Origin: Pseudomonas sp. StFLB209
GTDB taxonomy: Bacteria > Pseudomonadota > Gammaproteobacteria > Pseudomonadales > Pseudomonadaceae
NCBI RefSeq assembly: GCF_000829415.1
Contig: NZ_AP014637.1
Location: 372,001 to 436,000, forward strand
DNA length: 64,000 bases
Reading direction: 5' to 3'
Both the position numbers and the translations under genes were made by a program. Below the pieces are notes generated by a model that saw nothing but the letters and a program-made list of their open reading frames with translations, ran no database searches and was not told the DNA's origin. Positions 47,705 through 58,381 of the stretch are shown here, one piece after another; the first letter of the stretch is position 1, and each line of letters begins with the position of its first letter.

Positions 47705-48903
47705 ACTGCCACCTGCAAACGAGCCACCGGACGCTCACGCACCGGCCAGTTCAGGGCCGCCGCCAGCACGCTGAGCAACACTGCGATTTGCCAGACCAGA
47801 TCGTAACTGCCGGTACGGTCATAGACCACCCCGCCCAGCCAGCCGCCCATGAACGAGCCCAACTGATGGAACAGGAACACGATACCGGCGAGCATCGACA
47901 GGTTACGCACACCGAACATCACCGCCACCGTGCCATTGGTCAACGGCACAGTCGACAGCCACAACAGCCCCATCACCACGCCAAACAGGTAGGCCGAGGT
48001 CTCACTGAGCGGCACCCAGAGAAATATCACGATCGCCACGCCGCGCAGCAGATACAGCGCGCTGAGCAGCCGCGGTTTGGACCTCCGCCCGCCCAGCCAG
48101 CCGGCGGTGTAAGTACCGAAGATATTGAACAGCCCCACCAGCGCCAGCACCGTGGTGCCGACCTGCACCGGCAAGTGCTGATCCACCAGATAAGCCGGCA
48201 GGTGCAAGCCGATGAAGACCACTTGAAAGCCACAGACGAAAAAGCCCAGCGCCAGCAGCCAGAAGCCGGAATGGCTGCAGGCTTCGCGCAGCGCCTCAGC
48301 CAGCGTCTGCTGCGGCCCCTGCGCCTCCACCGGGCGCTGCTCCTTGAGCATCGCGGCCAGCGGCAGGATCAGCGCCACCAGCACGCTGAGCACCAACAAA
48401 GCACCGGACCAGCCCAGGCCGCCAATCAGCCCCAGGGTGCCTGGCAGCATCGCGAACTGACCAAACGAGCCCGCCGCACTGGCAATCCCCATGCCCATGC
48501 TGCGTTTTTCCGCAGGCAACGAGCGCCCCACCAGGCTAAGCAAAATCGAGAACGAGGTCCCGGACAAACCGATGCCGATCAGAATCCCGGCACTCAACGA
48601 CAAGCTCCAGGGCGAATCGGCCATGCTCATCATCGCCAGGCCGATGGCATACAGCACGCCCCCTACGAACACCACCTTGCCGGAACCATAACGGTCAGCC
48701 AGCGCACCGGCGAACGGTTGCGCCAGCCCCCAGCACAGGTTCTGCAGGGCAATGGCGAAGGCAAACACTTCGCGGCCCCAGCCGAAGTCACTGCTCATGG
48801 GCGCAAGAAACAGCCCGAAGCCATGCCGCGTTCCCAGTGATAACGCCAGGATCAGCGCACTGCCCACCATGATCCAGCCGCTGGTTCGCCAGGCTGATGT
48901 CAT
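47701..48903 (-). CDS. MFS transporter (OFA/monocarboxylate-like)
   Basis: 400 residues, 12 helices in two bundles. The loop 2-3 motif is ADRYGSGKVVFVGG and the N terminus has SLGTRHGFGLFLAPMSSDFGWGREVFAFAIALQN, a pattern seen in oxalate/formate antiporter and monocarboxylate transporter groups. Substrate unknown. AGGGA precedes the ATG at 48903. A MarR regulator lies 45 bases upstream on the same strand and probably controls it. Confidence 0.9.
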   Translation of the reverse strand: MTSAWRTSGWIMVGSALILALSLGTRHGFGLFLAPMSSDFGWGREVFAFAIALQNLCWGLAQPFAGALADRYGSGKVVFVGGVLYAIGLAMMSMADSPWSLSLSAGILIGIGLSGTSFSILLSLVGRSLPAEKRSMGMGIASAAGSFGQFAMLPGTLGLIGGLGWSGALLVLSVLVALILPLAAMLKEQRPVEAQGPQQTLAEALREACSHSGFWLLALGFFVCGFQVVFIGLHLPAYLVDQHLPVQVGTTVLALVGLFNIFGTYTAGWLGGRRSKPRLLSALYLLRGVAIVIFLWVPLSETSAYLFGVVMGLLWLSTVPLTNGTVAVMFGVRNLSMLAGIVFLFHQLGSFMGGWLGGVVYDRTGSYDLVWQIAVLLSVLAAALNWPVRERPVARLQVAV

Positions 48904-48948
48904 TTGTCATTCCCTCGTTCGTTATTCGGGTGGTTTACCCGTTGTTAT

Positions 48949-49353
48949 TCAGGCCAGGCTTTGCAGCACGCGCAGCAGTTCATTACGCCGGTCTTCACCC
49001 AATCGATCGATCAATTGTTGCTGGGCCTGCTCCCAGGCCGGGCCGGCTGCGTGCAGACGCTTATTACCTTCAGCCGTCAGGCGCACCAGCCGATTACGCT
49101 GATCACGCCCCTCATCCAGCGCCACCAGCCCTTCGGCTTCCAGCACCCGCAGATTGCGACCCAACGTACTGCGCTCCAGCCCCATAGCTTCAGCCAGACT
49201 GGAGATACTCGGTTGGTCGAGACGCTGCAGATGGCGCAGCAGGGAAAACTGGGCGACATTAATCCCGAAGCCGTCCAGCGCTTCGTCATAATGCCGGCTC
49301 ACCCCACGGGCAGCACGACGCAGATGGGTACAGATACATTCGGTGGTCAACAT
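48949..49353 (-). CDS. MarR-family transcriptional regulator
   Basis: 134 residues, winged helix. Dimer helices flank the DNA-binding part FSLLRHLQRLDQPSISSLAEAMGLERSTLGRNLRVLEAEGLVAL and the wing DEGRDQRNRLVRLT. MarR proteins are usually repressors released by small phenolic or hydrophobic ligands. It is the first gene of a pair with the MFS transporter. The AT-rich stretch 49354-49400, with imperfect repeats around TACGTGTATATA and GATATTGCAAGATAT, is a plausible promoter/operator. Confidence 0.9.
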   Translation of the reverse strand: MLTTECICTHLRRAARGVSRHYDEALDGFGINVAQFSLLRHLQRLDQPSISSLAEAMGLERSTLGRNLRVLEAEGLVALDEGRDQRNRLVRLTAEGNKRLHAAGPAWEQAQQQLIDRLGEDRRNELLRVLQSLA

Positions 49354-49431
49354 GAATACGTGTATATACCCGCATCAGTGGATATTGCAAGATATTTCAC
49401 AGTATGCCAGCCACGACAAGAACAACATCGT

Positions 49432-49459
49432 CTGTAGGAGGGGCTTGTGCCCCGAAGGC
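49432..49459 (+). repeat. REP-like element
   Basis: TGTAGGAGGGGCTTGTGCCC followed by CGAAGGC, a variant of the Pseudomonas REP palindrome (GGGGC/GCCCC stem), between marR and cobS. It is just downstream of the last cob gene. Confidence 0.65.
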
Positions 49460-49481
49460 TCTATTGACAGCGAATGCTGCT

Positions 49482-50210
49482 TTACAAGGCCAACGCCACC
49501 AGCACGGCGACCTCAAGCAACTCCAGCAACGCCCCGGCGGTGTCCCCGGTGGTGCCGCCGAGTCGGCGCAGCATCAGGCTGCGCAGCCAAAGGAAGCCCG
49601 CGCTGGCGACGAGCAAGGCAACTACGCCGCTGGCGCCCCCCAACAACAGGCAGGCCACCACCACTACGCCCGACACTTGCCAGCCAGCGCGACGCGGCAG
49701 GTGATCGGCTAGCGCCTGGCCCAGGCCGCCAGCACGCACGTAGGGCGTGCTGAGAAACAGCCCCAGCAACGCCGTGCGCCCGATCAGCGGTGCCAGCAGC
49801 AAGCCGATCCATGCCTGCTGCTCAAGCAGGACCAGAATCGCGCAGAACTTCAGCAGCAACACCAGCACCAGGGTGACCACCGCAATCGGTCCGCTGCGCG
49901 GGTCCTTCATGATGCTCAGGGTGCGCTCACGATCACCGAAGCCGCCCAGCCATGCGTCCGCGCTGTCGGCCAGGCCGTCCAGGTGCAGCCCACCGCTGAG
50001 CAGCACCCAGGCGCAGAGCAGCAGCGCCGCCTGCAAGATCGGCGGGGTTGCGGACAATAGCGCCGCGAGCAACATCAACAACGCGCCGAACAGCGCCCCG
50101 ACCAGCGGATAAAACAGCAGCGAACGGCCCATCTGCTGCGGTTCCGGCATGCCCGGCAAACGCACCGGCAGGCTGCTGAGAAATTGCACGGCGATCCACA
50201 AAGGCAGCAT
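49482..50210 (-). CDS. cobS: Adenosylcobinamide-GDP ribazoletransferase (cobalamin synthase)
   Basis: 242 residues, about 6-7 membrane helices. Joins adenosylcobinamide-GDP with alpha-ribazole(-phosphate), the last assembly step of cobalamin. Signature GGLHLDGLADSADAWLGG with the metal-binding aspartates, followed by MKDPRSGPIAV. It is the last gene of the cob operon and starts 1 base after cobC. The C terminus is hydrophobic (LLELLEVAVLVALAL). Confidence 0.96.
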   Translation of the reverse strand: MLPLWIAVQFLSSLPVRLPGMPEPQQMGRSLLFYPLVGALFGALLMLLAALLSATPPILQAALLLCAWVLLSGGLHLDGLADSADAWLGGFGDRERTLSIMKDPRSGPIAVVTLVLVLLLKFCAILVLLEQQAWIGLLLAPLIGRTALLGLFLSTPYVRAGGLGQALADHLPRRAGWQVSGVVVVACLLLGGASGVVALLVASAGFLWLRSLMLRRLGGTTGDTAGALLELLEVAVLVALAL

Positions 50211-50211
50211 C

Positions 50212-50790
50212 TCAAAGCTCCGTCAGGGTGCCATCCACCGCCACTTGCACGCTGTGCAGCGCGCCATGGGCCACCGACACTTGCAGCAACTGCTCACGGG
50301 GCAGGCCGCGGGCACGGGCCAACAACAGGCGGATCACCCCGCCATGACAGACCAGCAATACCCGCTCGCCACTATGGCGCTGTTGCAAGCGTTGCAACGC
50401 CGCGCCCACACGCTCGGCAAACACCGCCACCGGCTCGCCATTGGGCGGGGTGAAGGTGTAGGGGTTGTTCCAGAACGCGCCCAGGCCATCGGCATCGGTT
50501 TGCATGATCTGCGCCGCGCTGCGCCCTTCCCAGTCACCGAAATGCAGCTCCTGAACATCAGCGTCCAGGCTCAGCGGCAGTTGCAGACGCTCGGCCAATA
50601 CTTGCGCGAACCGTGCACAGCGCTGCAACGGCGAACTGACGATCCGGGTCCATGACGCGGCACCTGTTGCAGCGTCGGCCACGGCGGCATGCATCTGTGC
50701 CCAGCCCGCTTCGGTCAGGGCATCGTCGATACTGCCGCGCAGACCGCCGCCCAGCTCGGTTTCGCCATGGCGCAGCAGGTCGACGATCAT
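50212..50790 (-). CDS. cobC: Alpha-ribazole-5'-phosphate phosphatase
   Basis: 192 residues, histidine phosphatase family. RHGE at residues 7-10, the second catalytic histidine in LLVCHGGV and the acidic ELHFGDWEG motif are present. It removes the 5'-phosphate from alpha-ribazole phosphate or from cobalamin phosphate. It overlaps cobT by 4 bases. The name follows the Salmonella convention; in the P. denitrificans convention CobC is a different enzyme (here the gene at 53816-54823). Confidence 0.93.
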   Translation of the reverse strand: MIVDLLRHGETELGGGLRGSIDDALTEAGWAQMHAAVADAATGAASWTRIVSSPLQRCARFAQVLAERLQLPLSLDADVQELHFGDWEGRSAAQIMQTDADGLGAFWNNPYTFTPPNGEPVAVFAERVGAALQRLQQRHSGERVLLVCHGGVIRLLLARARGLPREQLLQVSVAHGALHSVQVAVDGTLTEL

Positions 50791-51839
50791 GCCGGGCGAT
50801 CCGCCACGGCGGCTTCGGCAAAGGTCGCCATGCCGTTATGCAGCTCGCAGGCCAGGCGCACCAGCGGTACTGCCAGCGCCGCACCACTGCCTTCGCCCAG
50901 CCGCAGCCCCAGATCAAGCAGCGGCTCGGCCTGCAGCACTTCCAGGACATGCCGATGACCGGGCTCGGCACCGCGATGACCAAACAACAGCCATGGCCGT
51001 ATCGATGGATTCAGGCGCACCGCCACCAAGGCGGCGACGCTGCAAATAAAGCCATCGACCAGCGCGACGATACCTTCCTGAGCGCAGGCCAGGTAGGCAC
51101 CGGCCAGAGCGGCGATCTCGAAGCCGCCAAGGCTCAGCAAACTGCCCAGCGGATCGCCCGCATGTTCGGCATGCAACGCCAGGCCGCGCTCGATCACGGC
51201 GGTCTTGTGCTGCACGCCCTCGGCGTTCAGACCGGTGCCCGGACCAACCATCAATGCTGCTGCACACTCAAGCAATGAACAGGCTACGGCACTGGCTGCG
51301 GTGGTATTGCCAATGCCCATTTCACCGCCGACAAACAGCTCGATACCGGCGGCCTTGGCGCGTAGTACGCTGTCACGCCCGGCCTGCAACGCCGCATGGC
51401 CCTGCCCGGCGTTCATCGCCGGGCCGCTGACGAAGCTGGCGGTGCCGGCGCCCAGTTGCAGATGACGCACACCTGGCAAGTTCAGGGCACTGACAGTGCC
51501 GAGGTCGACCACATCCAGCTGCGCGGCCAATTGCCGGGCCAGTACGCTGATAGCCGCACCGCCATTGACGAAGTTGCCGAGCATCTGCCCGGTGACTTCC
51601 TGCGGATAGGCCGACACGCCTTCGCTGACCACCCCGTGGTCGCCGGCAAAAATCGCAATCCACAGCCGGTCGACAGCTGGTTTTTCGCGGCCTTGCAGGC
51701 CCGCGATCTGCACCGCCAGACGCTCCAGTTGCGCCAGCGAGCCGGCCGGTTTGGTCAGTTGCTGCTGACGCGCCAGCGCCGCTTCACGGGCCGCCACGTC
51801 GATACCGCGAGCAGGGGCAAGCCACCAGGATTGAGTCAT
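50787..51839 (-). CDS. cobT: Nicotinate-nucleotide-dimethylbenzimidazole phosphoribosyltransferase
   Basis: 350 residues. Activates the lower ligand by making alpha-ribazole phosphate from NaMN and DMB. Typical stretches are [37 protein letters not shown] and [17 protein letters not shown] with the catalytic glutamate near the C terminus. The ATG overlaps the cobU stop by 4 bases. DMB itself would come from bluB in the same operon. Confidence 0.96.
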   Translation of the reverse strand: MTQSWWLAPARGIDVAAREAALARQQQLTKPAGSLAQLERLAVQIAGLQGREKPAVDRLWIAIFAGDHGVVSEGVSAYPQEVTGQMLGNFVNGGAAISVLARQLAAQLDVVDLGTVSALNLPGVRHLQLGAGTASFVSGPAMNAGQGHAALQAGRDSVLRAKAAGIELFVGGEMGIGNTTAASAVACSLLECAAALMVGPGTGLNAEGVQHKTAVIERGLALHAEHAGDPLGSLLSLGGFEIAALAGAYLACAQEGIVALVDGFICSVAALVAVRLNPSIRPWLLFGHRGAEPGHRHVLEVLQAEPLLDLGLRLGEGSGAALAVPLVRLACELHNGMATFAEAAVADRPA

Positions 51840-52357
51840 GGAGCAGTTCCTTTCAAAGTCAGAGGCAGGCCGGCAACCGTCAACACCACGCGCTGGCAGC
51901 GTTCGGCAAGGGCCTGATGCAACAAGCCGGCTTCGTCAACATAGCGACGGGTCAGCTCACCCAGGGGCACTACACCCAACCCGGTTTCATTGCTGACAAA
52001 AATGATTTCGCCCGGCAGGGCCGCCACGCTATCGAGCAGCGCCTGGCGCTCATGGGCCAGCCGTTGCGGGTCGTCGAGCATCAGCAGGTTGGTCAGCCAC
52101 AGGGTCAGGCAATCGATTAGCAGGCACTGGCCCGGCGCCGCCCACTCACGCAGGACCCGCGCCAGTTCCAGCGGTTCTTCGACCAACCCCCAATGCTCGG
52201 GGCGTCGCGCCCGGTGCAGGGCCACACGCTGGTTGAGTTCGCCGTCTACCGGCTGGCTGGTGGCAATGTAGGTCACCGCCAGCCCCGAGCGGCTTGCCAG
52301 CTCTTCAGCCAGGCGGCTCTTGCCAGAGCGGGCGCCGCCGAGAATCAGTTGCAGCAT
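51836..52357 (-). CDS. cobU: Adenosylcobinamide kinase / adenosylcobinamide-phosphate guanylyltransferase
   Basis: 173 residues. The P-loop is GGARSGKS (7-14), and the guanylylated histidine is in [12 protein letters not shown]. The motif [11 protein letters not shown] and the late [10 protein letters not shown] are family hallmarks. It phosphorylates and then guanylylates adenosylcobinamide (also called CobP). The ATG at 52357 is 1 base after the cobQ stop; the longer frame upstream lies within cobQ in another frame. Confidence 0.96.
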   Translation of the reverse strand: MLQLILGGARSGKSRLAEELASRSGLAVTYIATSQPVDGELNQRVALHRARRPEHWGLVEEPLELARVLREWAAPGQCLLIDCLTLWLTNLLMLDDPQRLAHERQALLDSVAALPGEIIFVSNETGLGVVPLGELTRRYVDEAGLLHQALAERCQRVVLTVAGLPLTLKGTAP

Positions 52358-52358
52358 G

Positions 52359-53819
52359 TCAGTTGTTCTCCAGACCGCACAGCCCACGCAACAGCGCGCC
52401 ATCGAGGTGCTTGTCGACCAGATCGGCGAGGCGTTCGATATCGCGCTCGCGCAGCGCGTGATAGTCAACACTCTGCACGTCTTCAAGCCCGGCCCAGCGC
52501 AGCAGCGCGCCGCAAGCGGCCGGCGATTCAAACAGGCCATGCAGATAGGTGCCAAGCACCTGGCCATCGGCGCTTTGCGCGCCATCGCAGCGACCGTCTG
52601 CCAATTGCACCGCCGGTTGCTCCAGGGCCGGGCCACTGGTGACCCCGGCATGAATCTCGTAGCCGCTGACCTCGGCGCCTTCCAGGCTCAGCACACCGCG
52701 CACGTTACGCAGTTGCTTTTGCGCCTCCAGCATCGTGCTGATCTGTAGCAGAGCAAAACCGGCACTGGAACCCGGCGCGCCTTCCAGGCCCAACGGGTCA
52801 TGCACCTGCTCACCGAGCATCTGCAGCCCGCCGCAAATGCCCAACAGCTTGCCGCCATAGCGCAGATGCCGGGCGATCGCCGGCTCCCAGCCATTGGCGC
52901 GCAGATACGCCAGGTCACTGCGCACGCTCTTGGAGCCAGGCAGGATGATCAGGTCGGCGGGCGGAATCGGCTGGCCGGCGCTGATGAACTGCAAGTTAAC
53001 CTGCGGGTGCAGGCGCAGCGGGTCAAAGTCCGTGTGATTGCTGATGCGCGGCAGCACCGGCACCACCACGTTGAGTACCTTGTCAAGCTTTTCGGTCTGG
53101 CGTCGGTCCAGACCGTCTTCGGCTTCCAGATGCAAATCCATCAGGTAGGGCAGCACACCCACTACCGGCTTGCCGGTGCGTTGCTCCAGCCAGTCCAGGC
53201 CTGGCTGCAGCAACGCCACATCACCACGAAAGCGGTTGATGATAAAGCCCTTGACCCGCGCCTGCTCGCTGGGCGAGAGCAGTTCCAGCGTACCGACCAG
53301 GTGGGCAAACACCCCGCCGCGGTTAATGTCGGCAATCAACAGCACCGGGCAGTCCACCGCCTCGGCAAAGCCCATATTGGCGATGTCGTTCTCGCGCAAG
53401 TTGATCTCGGCCGGTGAGCCGGCGCCTTCGACCATCACCACTTGATACGCCGCGCCCAGGCGCTGGTGCGAGTCGAGCACAGCTTGCATGGCGATGGCTT
53501 TGTAACCGTGATAAGCCACCGCATTCATGGTGGTCACCGCCCGCCCATGAATGATCACCTGCGAGCCGGTGTCGGTATTGGGTTTGAGCAGCACCGGGTT
53601 CATGTCGGTGTGCGGTTCAAGACCGCTGGCCTGGGCCTGTACAGCCTGGGCACGGCCAATCTCGCCGCCGTCGGCAGTGACCGCGCTGTTGAGCGCCATG
53701 TTCTGCGGTTTGAACGGCACCACACTGATGCCCTGGCGTTTGAGCCAGCGGCACAGGCCGGTTACCAGCGTGCTTTTGCCCGCATCGGAGGTGGTGCCTT
53801 GCACCATCAGGGTGGTCAT
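52359..53819 (-). CDS. cobQ: Cobyric acid synthase, glutamine-hydrolysing
   Basis: 486 residues. Amidates adenosylcobyrinic acid a,c-diamide at positions b, d, e and g. An N-terminal dethiobiotin-synthetase-like ATPase domain ([28 protein letters not shown]) precedes a class I glutamine amidotransferase-like domain with the cysteine in [10 protein letters not shown] and histidine in [10 protein letters not shown]. The start overlaps cobD by 4 bases. Length matches the family. Confidence 0.97.
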   Translation of the reverse strand: MTTLMVQGTTSDAGKSTLVTGLCRWLKRQGISVVPFKPQNMALNSAVTADGGEIGRAQAVQAQASGLEPHTDMNPVLLKPNTDTGSQVIIHGRAVTTMNAVAYHGYKAIAMQAVLDSHQRLGAAYQVVMVEGAGSPAEINLRENDIANMGFAEAVDCPVLLIADINRGGVFAHLVGTLELLSPSEQARVKGFIINRFRGDVALLQPGLDWLEQRTGKPVVGVLPYLMDLHLEAEDGLDRRQTEKLDKVLNVVVPVLPRISNHTDFDPLRLHPQVNLQFISAGQPIPPADLIILPGSKSVRSDLAYLRANGWEPAIARHLRYGGKLLGICGGLQMLGEQVHDPLGLEGAPGSSAGFALLQISTMLEAQKQLRNVRGVLSLEGAEVSGYEIHAGVTSGPALEQPAVQLADGRCDGAQSADGQVLGTYLHGLFESPAACGALLRWAGLEDVQSVDYHALRERDIERLADLVDKHLDGALLRGLCGLENN

Positions 53820-54823
53820 TTAAGGTCCTTGCGGTAGTCATGCAGCAGGGTTTCCAGGCGCTGCCAGTCAGCTTCACTGTGCGGCAGGCCAAAACGCAGG
53901 CTGCTGTGTTCGGCACGCTCGGCCTTGAACAAGCGCAGCAACACTCCACGCCGGGCAGCAAACTCGTGCAACGGCTCAGCATGGGCAGTGACCAGCCATT
54001 GAAACAGTGCGCAACCGCCGTCAGGTTCCAGACCATGAGCGCTGAGCAGCGCTGACAAGCGCAGCGCCGCATATTCACAACGCTCCCGCTGCAATTGCTG
54101 GCCGGGCAGATCGCTCAGGCACGCCAGCCCGACCTTGCGGGTGGGGCCGCTGACGGCCCAGGGGCCGATCTCGCTCGCCAGTGCCTGCAACAAACCGGCC
54201 TCAGCCAGCACAAAGCCCAGGCGCGCACCGGCCAGGCCAAAAAACTTGCCAAACGAGCGCAACACGATAAGCCCGCTGCGCCAGGTTTCGGCCGCCAGGC
54301 TGTGCGCCGGCGCGGTGTCCATAAACGCCTCGTCCACCACCAGCCAGCCACCGCGCTCGACCAGCCGGGCATGCCATTTGAGCAACTGCTCAGGCGCAAT
54401 CAAACGGCCGGTGGGGTTGTTCGGGTTGACCACCACCAGCACGTTGAAGACGTCGATGAAGTGCTCGACTTCACGCTCCAGCACTTCACGCACCAGAAAA
54501 CCGCTCTTGCGCCAGGCATGAGCATGCTCGGCGTAACACGGCGACAGCACGCCAACCTTGCCGACGGGGCCACGCAAGCGAGGCAACGCCTGAATGGCGG
54601 CCTGGGACCCCGGCACCGGCAACACCTGCGCGGCGTTGTAATAAGCGCAAGCCGCCGCCTCCAGACCGTCATCGGTTTCTGGCAAACGTGCCCAGTCGCG
54701 CGCATCGACCGGCGCAATCGGCCAGGACCACGGCGCGATACCGGTGGACAGGTCCAGCCAGTCGGCCTCGGCAATCGCGTACTGCTGCGCCGCTGCGCGT
54801 AGCCGGCCGCCATGTTCAAGCAT
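53816..54823 (-). CDS. cobD: L-threonine-O-3-phosphate decarboxylase
   Basis: 335 residues, class I/II PLP aminotransferase fold. The PLP lysine is in [17 protein letters not shown] and the cofactor loops include [11 protein letters not shown] and VVDEAFMD. It makes (R)-1-amino-2-propanol phosphate for the nucleotide loop; Salmonella name CobD, P. denitrificans name CobC. It overlaps cbiB by 8 bases and cobQ by 4 bases. Confidence 0.92.
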   Translation of the reverse strand: MLEHGGRLRAAAQQYAIAEADWLDLSTGIAPWSWPIAPVDARDWARLPETDDGLEAAACAYYNAAQVLPVPGSQAAIQALPRLRGPVGKVGVLSPCYAEHAHAWRKSGFLVREVLEREVEHFIDVFNVLVVVNPNNPTGRLIAPEQLLKWHARLVERGGWLVVDEAFMDTAPAHSLAAETWRSGLIVLRSFGKFFGLAGARLGFVLAEAGLLQALASEIGPWAVSGPTRKVGLACLSDLPGQQLQRERCEYAALRLSALLSAHGLEPDGGCALFQWLVTAHAEPLHEFAARRGVLLRLFKAERAEHSSLRFGLPHSEADWQRLETLLHDYRKDLK

Positions 54824-55724
54824 AGAGTTGCGCTCCCACGCAGAGAATCAGCAGCCACAGCCATACGCCGCGCTGCACCAGTTGCCAGCCGGCTTCGATG
54901 GACTCGGCATCGGCAGGCCGGCCTTCGCCCAGCGCTGGACGCTCGTGCAACTCACCGTGATAAATCGCTGCACCGCCCAGCTCGACCCCCAGCGCGCCAG
55001 CGCCCGCCGCCATCACAGGGCCAGCATTGGGGCTGTCCCAGGTCGGCCCCTGGGTGCGCCAGCAACGCAGCGCCAGGCGGGTTTTGCCCAGCAGCGCGTA
55101 GGTCAAGGCCACCAGCCGCGCAGGAATATAATTGAGTACGTCGTCGATCTTCGCCGCCGCCCAGCCGAAGCGCTCGAAGCGCTCGTTGCGGTAACCCCAC
55201 ATAGCGTCGAGGGTATTGCTCAGGCGATACAGCACCACCCCGGGCGCACCGGCCACGACAAACCAGAACAACGCGGCGAATACCGCATCGCTGCCATTTT
55301 CCAGCACCGACTCGGTGGCCGCGCGGGCCACGCCATTGGCGTCAAGCTCCGAAGTCTGGCGGCTGACCAGATAACCGACCCGCTGCCGCGCTTGGTCGAG
55401 GTCACCGCCACGCAACGCCGCCGCGACCGGCTGCACATGCTCGCCGAGGCTGCGCAGGCCCAGCGCGCAGTACAACGCCAGAATGTCCACCAGCAGCCCG
55501 ATATAGGGCAGCCAGCTCAGCAAGGTGATCAGCAGGGTCAGCGGAATCACCGCCAGCACCCAGGCGGTGACCCCATGACTGCGCCAGCCGCGCCCGGCGG
55601 CATTGAAACGCTGTTCGATGCGCTCGGCGTATCGCCCGAACGCCACCAGCGGATGCGAGCGTTTCGGTTCTCCAAGCAACGCATCCAGCGCCACCCCCGC
55701 TACGCTCAACAGCGCCACACTCAT
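54816..55724 (-). CDS. cbiB: Adenosylcobinamide-phosphate synthase
   Basis: 302 residues, membrane protein with several helices. It joins cobyric acid with aminopropanol (phosphate). The family N terminus [27 protein letters not shown], the [18 protein letters not shown] segment and the [27 protein letters not shown] motif are present. The ATG at 55724 has GGGGAG 7 bases upstream and overlaps bluB by 4 bases; an ATG five codons earlier would destroy that spacing. Called CobD in the P. denitrificans convention. Confidence 0.95.
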   Translation of the reverse strand: MSVALLSVAGVALDALLGEPKRSHPLVAFGRYAERIEQRFNAAGRGWRSHGVTAWVLAVIPLTLLITLLSWLPYIGLLVDILALYCALGLRSLGEHVQPVAAALRGGDLDQARQRVGYLVSRQTSELDANGVARAATESVLENGSDAVFAALFWFVVAGAPGVVLYRLSNTLDAMWGYRNERFERFGWAAAKIDDVLNYIPARLVALTYALLGKTRLALRCWRTQGPTWDSPNAGPVMAAGAGALGVELGGAAIYHGELHERPALGEGRPADAESIEAGWQLVQRGVWLWLLILCVGAQLYA

Positions 55725-56371
55725 CGATGCACTCCCCATTGATTCTCATACAGCAGTTGTTCCAGCGGGCGCTCTTGCGCCCAGCCTTCGAGCACCAGCA
55801 TGGGTGCCGGATAGAAACCGGTGACCGGCCCCAGGCATAGAATCGCCAACGGTCGGGCGCCCTCGGGCATGTTCAGCAGGGCGGCCAGGTTGTCAGGATC
55901 GAACAGCGACACCCAGCCCATGCCCAGCCCTTCGGCGCGGGCCGCCAGCCACATATTCTGAATGGCGCAGGACATTGAGGCGATGTCCATTTCCGGCATC
56001 GTGCGTCGGCCAAAGACAAACTGCTCACGGCCGTCCATCAGCGCCGCGACGATCACCTCGGCACAGTCGCTGATACCCTCGACCTTGAGCTTCATGAATT
56101 CATCGGCGCGCTCGCCCAATGCTTCAGCGGTGCGGACCCGCTCCTGCTCGACCTGCTCTTGCATGCGGTTGCGCAGCGCCGTATCAGTGATCCGGATAAA
56201 GCGCCAAGGCTGCATCAGGCCGACGCTCGGCGCGTGGTGCGCAGCTTCGAGCAAGCGCGCCAGAACCTCGGGCGCCACCGTGCCGCCGCTGAAATGACGC
56301 ATGTCGCGGCGCTCGGCAATTGCCCGGTACACCGCGGCCCGCTCATCCGGGCTAAAGGCTGCTTCACTCAT
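55721..56371 (-). CDS. bluB: 5,6-dimethylbenzimidazole synthase
   Basis: 216 residues, flavin-destructase nitroreductase fold. It cannibalises FMNH2 with O2 to give DMB, the lower ligand of cobalamin. The N-terminal FMN-binding stretch [12 protein letters not shown] and the [15 protein letters not shown] and [15 protein letters not shown] segments match BluB rather than general nitroreductases. Its place within the cob operon, overlapping cobB and cbiB by 4 bases each, supports this and implies aerobic lower-ligand synthesis. Confidence 0.95.
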   Translation of the reverse strand: MSEAAFSPDERAAVYRAIAERRDMRHFSGGTVAPEVLARLLEAAHHAPSVGLMQPWRFIRITDTALRNRMQEQVEQERVRTAEALGERADEFMKLKVEGISDCAEVIVAALMDGREQFVFGRRTMPEMDIASMSCAIQNMWLAARAEGLGMGWVSLFDPDNLAALLNMPEGARPLAILCLGPVTGFYPAPMLVLEGWAQERPLEQLLYENQWGVHR

Positions 56372-57669
56372 GGTTTCAGCAACGCCGCCACCGCCTGGGG
56401 GTTGGAAGGGAAATAAAAGTGCACATAAGAGGCGGTCAGCCGGCCCAGCCGGTACACAGCTTCCGCGCCGCGTCCGCCATTTGGGCTGATGCCTCGGGCA
56501 ATCGGCTCCAGCTCAGTGCTGGTCAGCGAATGGTGATAGGTGTGCCCGCGCAACACGCCCTCAGGCAGCGTCACCGCTTGCAGTGCCAACGCCGCCAGGC
56601 GCTTCTGCATGGTCGCCTCACCGGGCAGCAGGCCGGCCAACTCAGCGCGCACCCCGTCGACATCGGTCAGTGCGTCGAGCAGATACAGCATGCCGCCACA
56701 TTCGGCCAGCAGCGGCTTGCCCTGTGCATGGTGGGCGGCAATCGCCTCGCGCATCGAGCGGTTGGCCTGCAACGCAACGTGGTGCAATTCAGGGTAACCG
56801 CCGGGCAGGTACAGGCTGTCCGCTTCGGGCAACTGGCTGTCGTGAATCGGCGAAAAGAACTTCAGCTCCGCGCCCATGGTGCGCAGCAACTCCAGGCTGG
56901 CGCCGTAGGTGAAAGCAAAAGCTTCGTCACGGGCAATCGCAACCCGCACCCCGGCCAGCCAGGGCTCGACCGGTTGCGGCTCGGGCGCAGCAAAACTGAC
57001 CGGCGGCGGCAGCGCAACTTCGCAAGTGCCGGCCAGCGCCTCGGCCGCAGCATCTAGGCGCGTATCCAGGTCATTCAGTTCGCTGGCCTGCACCAGGCCC
57101 AAATGCCGACTGGGCAGTTCAATACCGGTTTCACGTGACAACGCGCCGTACCAGCGCAGGCCTTCGGTCAGGCTGTTTTCCAGCAACTGCGCATGGCGCA
57201 CCGTGCCAACCCGGTTGGCCAGCACACCGGCGAATGGCAGGTCTGGCTGATAACGGGCCAGGCCCAGCGCCAGTGCACCAAAGGTCTGGGCCATGGCAGT
57301 ACCGTCAATAACGCCCAGCACCGGCACCCCGAAGTGGCGGGCCAGATCCGCGCTGGAGGGCGTGCCATCGAACAGGCCCATAACCCCTTCAATCAGGATC
57401 AGGTCAGCCTCAGCGGCCGCCTCCCAGAGCAGCCGCCGGCTTTCATCGGCGCCGACCATCCACAGGTCCAGTTGATAGACCGGCGCACCACTGGCGCGTT
57501 CGAGAATCATCGGGTCGAGAAAGTCCGGCCCGCACTTGAACACCCGGACCTTGCGGCCCTGATTGCGATGCAAACGTGCCAGGGCAGCAGTGACGGTAGT
57601 CTTGCCCTGGCCGGACGCCGGCGCGGCGATCAGCACCGCAGGACATTGTCGCGCTTGCGCATCACTCAC
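56368..57669 (-). CDS. cobB: Cobyrinate a,c-diamide synthase
   Basis: 433 residues. Glutamine-dependent amidation of the a and c carboxylates of (hydrogeno)byrinic acid. The N-terminal ATPase domain contains IAAPASGQGKTTVTAALA and VFKCGPDFLDPMIL, and the C-terminal amidotransferase domain has the cysteine in LLAECGGMLYLLDAL. The start overlaps cobO by 4 bases. No cobNST cobalt chelatase or earlier cob genes are in the window. Confidence 0.96.
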   Translation of the reverse strand: MSDAQARQCPAVLIAAPASGQGKTTVTAALARLHRNQGRKVRVFKCGPDFLDPMILERASGAPVYQLDLWMVGADESRRLLWEAAAEADLILIEGVMGLFDGTPSSADLARHFGVPVLGVIDGTAMAQTFGALALGLARYQPDLPFAGVLANRVGTVRHAQLLENSLTEGLRWYGALSRETGIELPSRHLGLVQASELNDLDTRLDAAAEALAGTCEVALPPPVSFAAPEPQPVEPWLAGVRVAIARDEAFAFTYGASLELLRTMGAELKFFSPIHDSQLPEADSLYLPGGYPELHHVALQANRSMREAIAAHHAQGKPLLAECGGMLYLLDALTDVDGVRAELAGLLPGEATMQKRLAALALQAVTLPEGVLRGHTYHHSLTSTELEPIARGISPNGGRGAEAVYRLGRLTASYVHFYFPSNPQAVAALLKP

Positions 57670-58277
57670 AGTTCGATGCCCTTCTGCGCCCGGATGCCGG
57701 CCTGGAAGGCATGCTTGACCATGCCGATCTCCGAGACGGTATCGGCCAGCTCGATCAGTTCCGGTTTTGCCCCGCGACCGGTCACCACGACGTGCTGCAT
57801 CGGCGGGCGCGCCTGCAGGTCGTTGAGCACCTGCTCCAGGTCGAGGTAGCCGTGTTTGAGCGCGATATTCAACTCGTCGAGGATCACCAGATTGATGTTC
57901 GGGTCGCTGAGCAACTGCTTCGACACTTGCCAGGCCGCTTCGGCAGCGGCGATGTCGCGCTGGCGGTCCTGGGTTTCCCAGGTAAAGCCCTCGCCCATGA
58001 CGTGATAACGCACCTGGTCGGGGAAACGGCGGAAGAACAGCTCTTCGCCAGTGGCGTTACGGCCCTTGATAAATTGCACCACGCCACACTGCATATCGTG
58101 GCCCATCGCCCGGGCGAGCATGCCAAAGGCCGAGCTGCTCTTGCCCTTGCCATTGCCGCCCAGCACCAGCAGCAGGCCGCACTCGTTGGGCGAGTTGGCG
58201 ATGCGTTCATCGATAATGGCTTTTTTACGCTGCATGCGCGCCAGATGGCGCTCGTCGCGTTCGAGGGACTCGTTCAT
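57666..58277 (-). CDS. cobO: Cob(I)yrinic acid a,c-diamide adenosyltransferase (corrinoid adenosyltransferase, CobO type)
   Basis: 203 residues, P-loop GNGKGKSSSAFGMLARAMGH near residues 42-61. It attaches the 5'-deoxyadenosyl group of ATP to cobalt. The conserved DELNIALKHGYLDLEQV and VVTGRGAKPELIELADTVSEI segments are typical of BtuR/CobO. The ATG at 58277 (MNESLERDERH) is the family start; the frame extends upstream into the riboswitch. First gene of the cob operon, 104 bases after the aptamer. Confidence 0.96.
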   Translation of the reverse strand: MNESLERDERHLARMQRKKAIIDERIANSPNECGLLLVLGGNGKGKSSSAFGMLARAMGHDMQCGVVQFIKGRNATGEELFFRRFPDQVRYHVMGEGFTWETQDRQRDIAAAEAAWQVSKQLLSDPNINLVILDELNIALKHGYLDLEQVLNDLQARPPMQHVVVTGRGAKPELIELADTVSEIGMVKHAFQAGIRAQKGIEL

Positions 58278-58381
58278 CTCAGCTCTCCGCTGGAAAGGCA
58301 GGCGAAAGCAGACAACAGGACGACAGAACGCCAAGGCAGTCAGTTGCCTTGCGCAGAGCATCGCCCGCCGTGATGCCTTGA